A DNA stretch of 64,000 bases, from contig NZ_JTAM01000005.1 in assembly GCF_000812565.1 (NCBI RefSeq), positions 208,271-272,270 of the forward strand, given 5' to 3'. Within the stretch, counting starts at the first letter, position 1, and every line of letters starts with the position of its first letter. The notes under the pieces were generated by a model. The model made no database searches, had not been told where the DNA came from, and was given only the letters and a program-made list of their open reading frames with translations. Made by a program: the position numbers and the translations under genes. Shown here piece after piece: positions 62,061 through 64,000 of this stretch. Source of the DNA: Flammeovirga sp. OC4 (GTDB taxonomy: Bacteria > Bacteroidota > Bacteroidia > Cytophagales > Flammeovirgaceae).

Positions 62061-62426
62061 ATGAGAGCATTAACGAAAAAAGAGCAAGACATCATTGCCA
62101 TCCTTAAGGCGAGTCTGCGTGAGTCAATGAAATTTGGTTTTATAGCAGAATATATGAGTGTTGTCTTACCCGATCATAAAGCATTAGCAGAAAGTGCATT
62201 GGCAAAATTATGCCCGCATTCTGGTGCTCAGAAAGAGAAACTGACAAAAGATGATGTGAGCATTATTCGTAAAGTGATGGAATTCATTACTGAACCTAAT
62301 ACTCCTTTTGTGAATATTATTCACCCTTATCATAGAAGTTTGGCTTTAGAATATCAAAATACGTGGCTTTATAACCTATCTGAATTAGGTACACCCATGT
62401 CCACTGTACCTTCATATCTAAAATAA
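62061..62426 (+). CDS. Conserved hypothetical protein
   Basis: This 121-residue protein is small, helical and cytoplasmic (TKKEQDIIAILKASLRESMKFG, KALAESALAKLCPHSGAQKEKL). It has no signal peptide or recognised motif; NIIHPYHRSLALEYQ near residue 95 has His and Tyr residues that could be functional. It starts about 200 bp from the divergent DUF1835 gene and is followed closely by a hairpin terminator, so it appears to be a single-gene transcript. I do not recognise the family. Confidence 0.68.
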   Translation: MRALTKKEQDIIAILKASLRESMKFGFIAEYMSVVLPDHKALAESALAKLCPHSGAQKEKLTKDDVSIIRKVMEFITEPNTPFVNIIHPYHRSLALEYQNTWLYNLSELGTPMSTVPSYLK

Positions 62427-62435
62427 TTAAAGGTG

Positions 62436-62468
62436 ACATGTTTAGGAAGTCAGAGCTTCCAAACATGT
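62436..62468. terminator. Bidirectional terminator
   Basis: The arms acatgttt-ggaag and cttcc-aaacatgt form an interrupted stem between the convergent 62061 and 62468 genes. Confidence 0.7.
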
Positions 62469-62974
62469 TAACCGTATTGAGGATTTACATAAACGCTCAA
62501 TCCTCTTAAACGTGTCTTGTATTGATGGCTTATCTCTTCTCGTAACAATTCAATTTCAGCCTTTCGAAATTGTAAATCTCTTTTCAAGATGGAGATATTT
62601 TTGGCATTAAAATAGGCTTTCAACAAACCTAATCCCATAAAAAACTTAAATTGAATGCTAATGAGCGTTGGTGGAGCCTGAGTCATAATTATGGCTACAA
62701 CTTCTAGAATAATGATAGCTTCAACGATGCCTATTACCGTTTTTGTAAGGTAATGATCAAAGCAATAAGCCCCTATCAAAAGTGCCAGAATCATAAGGAT
62801 ATACACTCCAATTAGAGAATAGTTTTCGGTTGAATAATGATTAAAAATATCGTATAAAGGTGCAACGATCATTAGCGCCAACATGGCTCTATTGACCAAA
62901 ATGTTATTATTGAGCTTTTGAAACAAATTGAGTAACCTGTTTTCTTTCTCTATAATTTTTTGCTGAGTCTGCAT
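62468..62974 (-). CDS. Small membrane protein, hypothetical
   Basis: This 168-residue protein has about four hydrophobic segments (around residues 27-43, 52-70, 76-95 and 100-120), then a charged C-terminal helix (LKRDLQFRKAEIELLREEISHQYKTR). The arrangement (four segments and a basic cytoplasmic tail) is shared with the next gene (63211-63675). Both have a GLLKAYFNAKN or GLIKAYMAAKD motif at the end of the last segment, so they are probably paralogues. Function is unknown. ATG 62974 is preferred to TTG 62980. It ends next to a bidirectional terminator. Confidence 0.65.
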   Translation of the reverse strand: MQTQQKIIEKENRLLNLFQKLNNNILVNRAMLALMIVAPLYDIFNHYSTENYSLIGVYILMILALLIGAYCFDHYLTKTVIGIVEAIIILEVVAIIMTQAPPTLISIQFKFFMGLGLLKAYFNAKNISILKRDLQFRKAEIELLREEISHQYKTRLRGLSVYVNPQYG

Positions 62975-63140
62975 GAGCAAAATAGTTTTTGAAAGGTAAA
63001 GTTTAAAGAACTATAAATCAATAAGTAATATTCATTGAGTTGATAGAATAAGTTAACAAAATATACTTTAAATTCCAATGGCAATTACAAAACAAAAGTA
63101 GCAAAATCACTTACTCTATTATTCTCCTGACCAGAAAAGT

Positions 63141-63179
63141 AAAATAGTCATTACCCCTCTTTTGGAATAATGACTATTT
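63141..63179 (-). terminator. Terminator after the 63211-63675 gene
   Basis: The arms aaatagtcatta and taatgactattt form a 12-bp stem with a loop, 30 bases after the stop on the minus strand. Confidence 0.75.
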
Positions 63180-63210
63180 GAGTAGATTCTGCGAAAAGAA
63201 TCAAACCTAT

Positions 63211-63675
63211 CTATTTATCTTCATTTTGCAGTTTACGCTGACGTTTTCTTTCTTCAATGGCATCCAATTTCACCTGTAATTCTACAGCATCTTTTGCAGC
63301 CATATAAGCTTTGATAAGTCCTGATACAATCGCTACTTTAATCAATAGCCCGAAAAATGAGAGAGAAGCCCCAATCAAAAGTCCTAAGACTTCCAAAGTC
63401 AAATAAATCGCTAATCCTGCTAATACTGCTTTTTTGGGCATTTTTGTCACCAAGAAACCTAAAATAGCAAAAGAGACCAAAATGATAGAATACAATACCA
63501 CTACAAAACTAATGTTTGCTGAAAGTCCTCCGAAGATGCCAAAGAGTTGAGTAGCTGCAATAGCGAAAAGGATTATTCTTCCTTGTTTCAACTTTTCCTT
63601 GCATTGAAGCATTAAGTTGTAATTGATTCTTTCATCATGTTTGTCCAACTTTTCTTGTTGTGTAAGCGTTGACAT
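63211..63675 (-). CDS. Small membrane protein, paralogue of the 62468 gene
   Basis: This 154-residue protein has about four hydrophobic segments (around residues 33-52, 57-75, 80-98 and 100-120) and a charged C-terminal helix (ELQVKLDAIEERKRQRKLQ). The last segment ends in IVSGLIKAYMAAKDAVEL, like GLGLLKAYFNAKNISIL in the neighbouring gene. It is probably a diverged duplicate. No enzyme motif is seen. The two genes lie on one strand with about 240 bases and a terminator between them. Confidence 0.65.
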   Translation of the reverse strand: MSTLTQQEKLDKHDERINYNLMLQCKEKLKQGRIILFAIAATQLFGIFGGLSANISFVVVLYSIILVSFAILGFLVTKMPKKAVLAGLAIYLTLEVLGLLIGASLSFFGLLIKVAIVSGLIKAYMAAKDAVELQVKLDAIEERKRQRKLQNEDK

Positions 63676-63954
63676 AAAATTTTTTATTAATAGTTTGCTA
63701 AAAATAGGATACAGAACTTACACCGCTCAAAAGTTGGGTTTCATTAATAACAGGGTCCGTTTACTTTTTGAGAAATGCATGTATAAGTACCGTAACACGT
63801 AATAATTTTCTTGAAGATAATTATCTCATTTCAAAAAACATAATGAAAAATAGGTTTCCATTAGCCATCAAATTCCATTGCTTTCACTTAAACCCACTAC
63901 ATTGTAAACTAAATTATCGTCAACTTTCAATTGATATTTATACAAGCTTTTTAT
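63676..63954. other. Terminal intergenic region
   Basis: About 280 bases after the start of the last gene hold no recognisable gene up to the repeat copy at the edge. Confidence 0.5.
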
Positions 63955-64000
63955 GTTCTACTTTCAAGCTGCCTTCTTCTTCATTTTTGTCTTAACACAA
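63955..64000 (-). repeat. Dispersed intergenic repeat, copy C (cut by the window edge)
   Basis: The sequence ctttcaagctgccttcttct then tcatttttgtcttaacacaa is nearly identical to the reverse complement of the 3' part of copy B at 48520-48561. The rest of the repeat would lie beyond 64000. Confidence 0.6.

Noticed and set aside
63768..63995. Forward 75-codon frame at the right edge
   Set aside because: It runs into the dispersed repeat and has no domain; it is probably not a gene.

Overview
The window is AT-rich chromosomal DNA from a member of the Bacteroidota, most likely a marine Cytophagia-type organism (Flammeovirgaceae-like; the genus is an inference). The evidence is a SusC/SusD pair, an ECF sigma/FecR pair, Bacteroidota-type promoters (TTG, 19 bases, TAnnTTTG), Bacteroidota-style LpxH and a long-linker IF-2. 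No rRNA, tRNA, CRISPR array, integrase or intact transposon was seen.

Layout. 1-5.4 kb: the 3' part of a Rel/SpoT gene, a four-GAF SpoIIE phosphatase and an SRPBCC protein. 5.6-15.4 kb: a putative outer-membrane barrel, an alpha/beta hydrolase fused to an RraA-like domain, a surface protein of repeated Ig/OmpL47-like modules, a LYS1-type dehydrogenase, TerD, a DAO-type oxidoreductase and a membrane-anchored cytochrome c. 15.4-21.4 kb: the rimP-nusA-infB block, with a promoter followed at once by a terminator hairpin ahead of rimP, and a multi-hairpin leader ahead of infB. 21.9-33.1 kb: a Bor-like lipoprotein, a small conserved protein, then a minus-strand polysaccharide utilisation locus (SusC, SusD, a surface glycan-binding-type lipoprotein, GH3, GH16-like) probably aimed at beta-glucan. 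33.8-43.6 kb: pckA, an arginine-deiminase-family enzyme, small envelope proteins including two His-rich paralogues, YkgJ, LpxH and L19. 43.9-53.0 kb: signalling genes (a PAS-DHp protein without an ATPase domain and two tandem membrane SpoIIE phosphatases), a steroid-reductase-like membrane enzyme, and a sigma/FecR/STN-repeat surface protein operon. 53.4-64.0 kb: AraC with an epimerase, a J-domain protein, gamma-glutamyltransferase, an array of four tiny lipoprotein genes separated by nested palindromes, thyA with a DUF1835 protein, and small membrane proteins.

How the genes work together. The PUL genes form a uptake-and-degradation set: SusC/SusD and the surface lipoprotein bind and import oligosaccharide, and GH3 trims it to monosaccharide. 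The GH16-like protein has lost the usual nucleophile, so it may bind rather than cut. The ECF sigma and FecR genes are translationally linked to an STN-domain surface-repeat protein rather than to a TonB receptor. Three SpoIIE phosphatases and a kinase-like fragment point to partner-switch signalling.

The least familiar features are the lipoprotein/palindrome array at 58.67-59.95 kb and the hydrolase-RraA fusion at 7.67-9.04 kb. All functions are inferred from reading motifs by eye; no database search was run.
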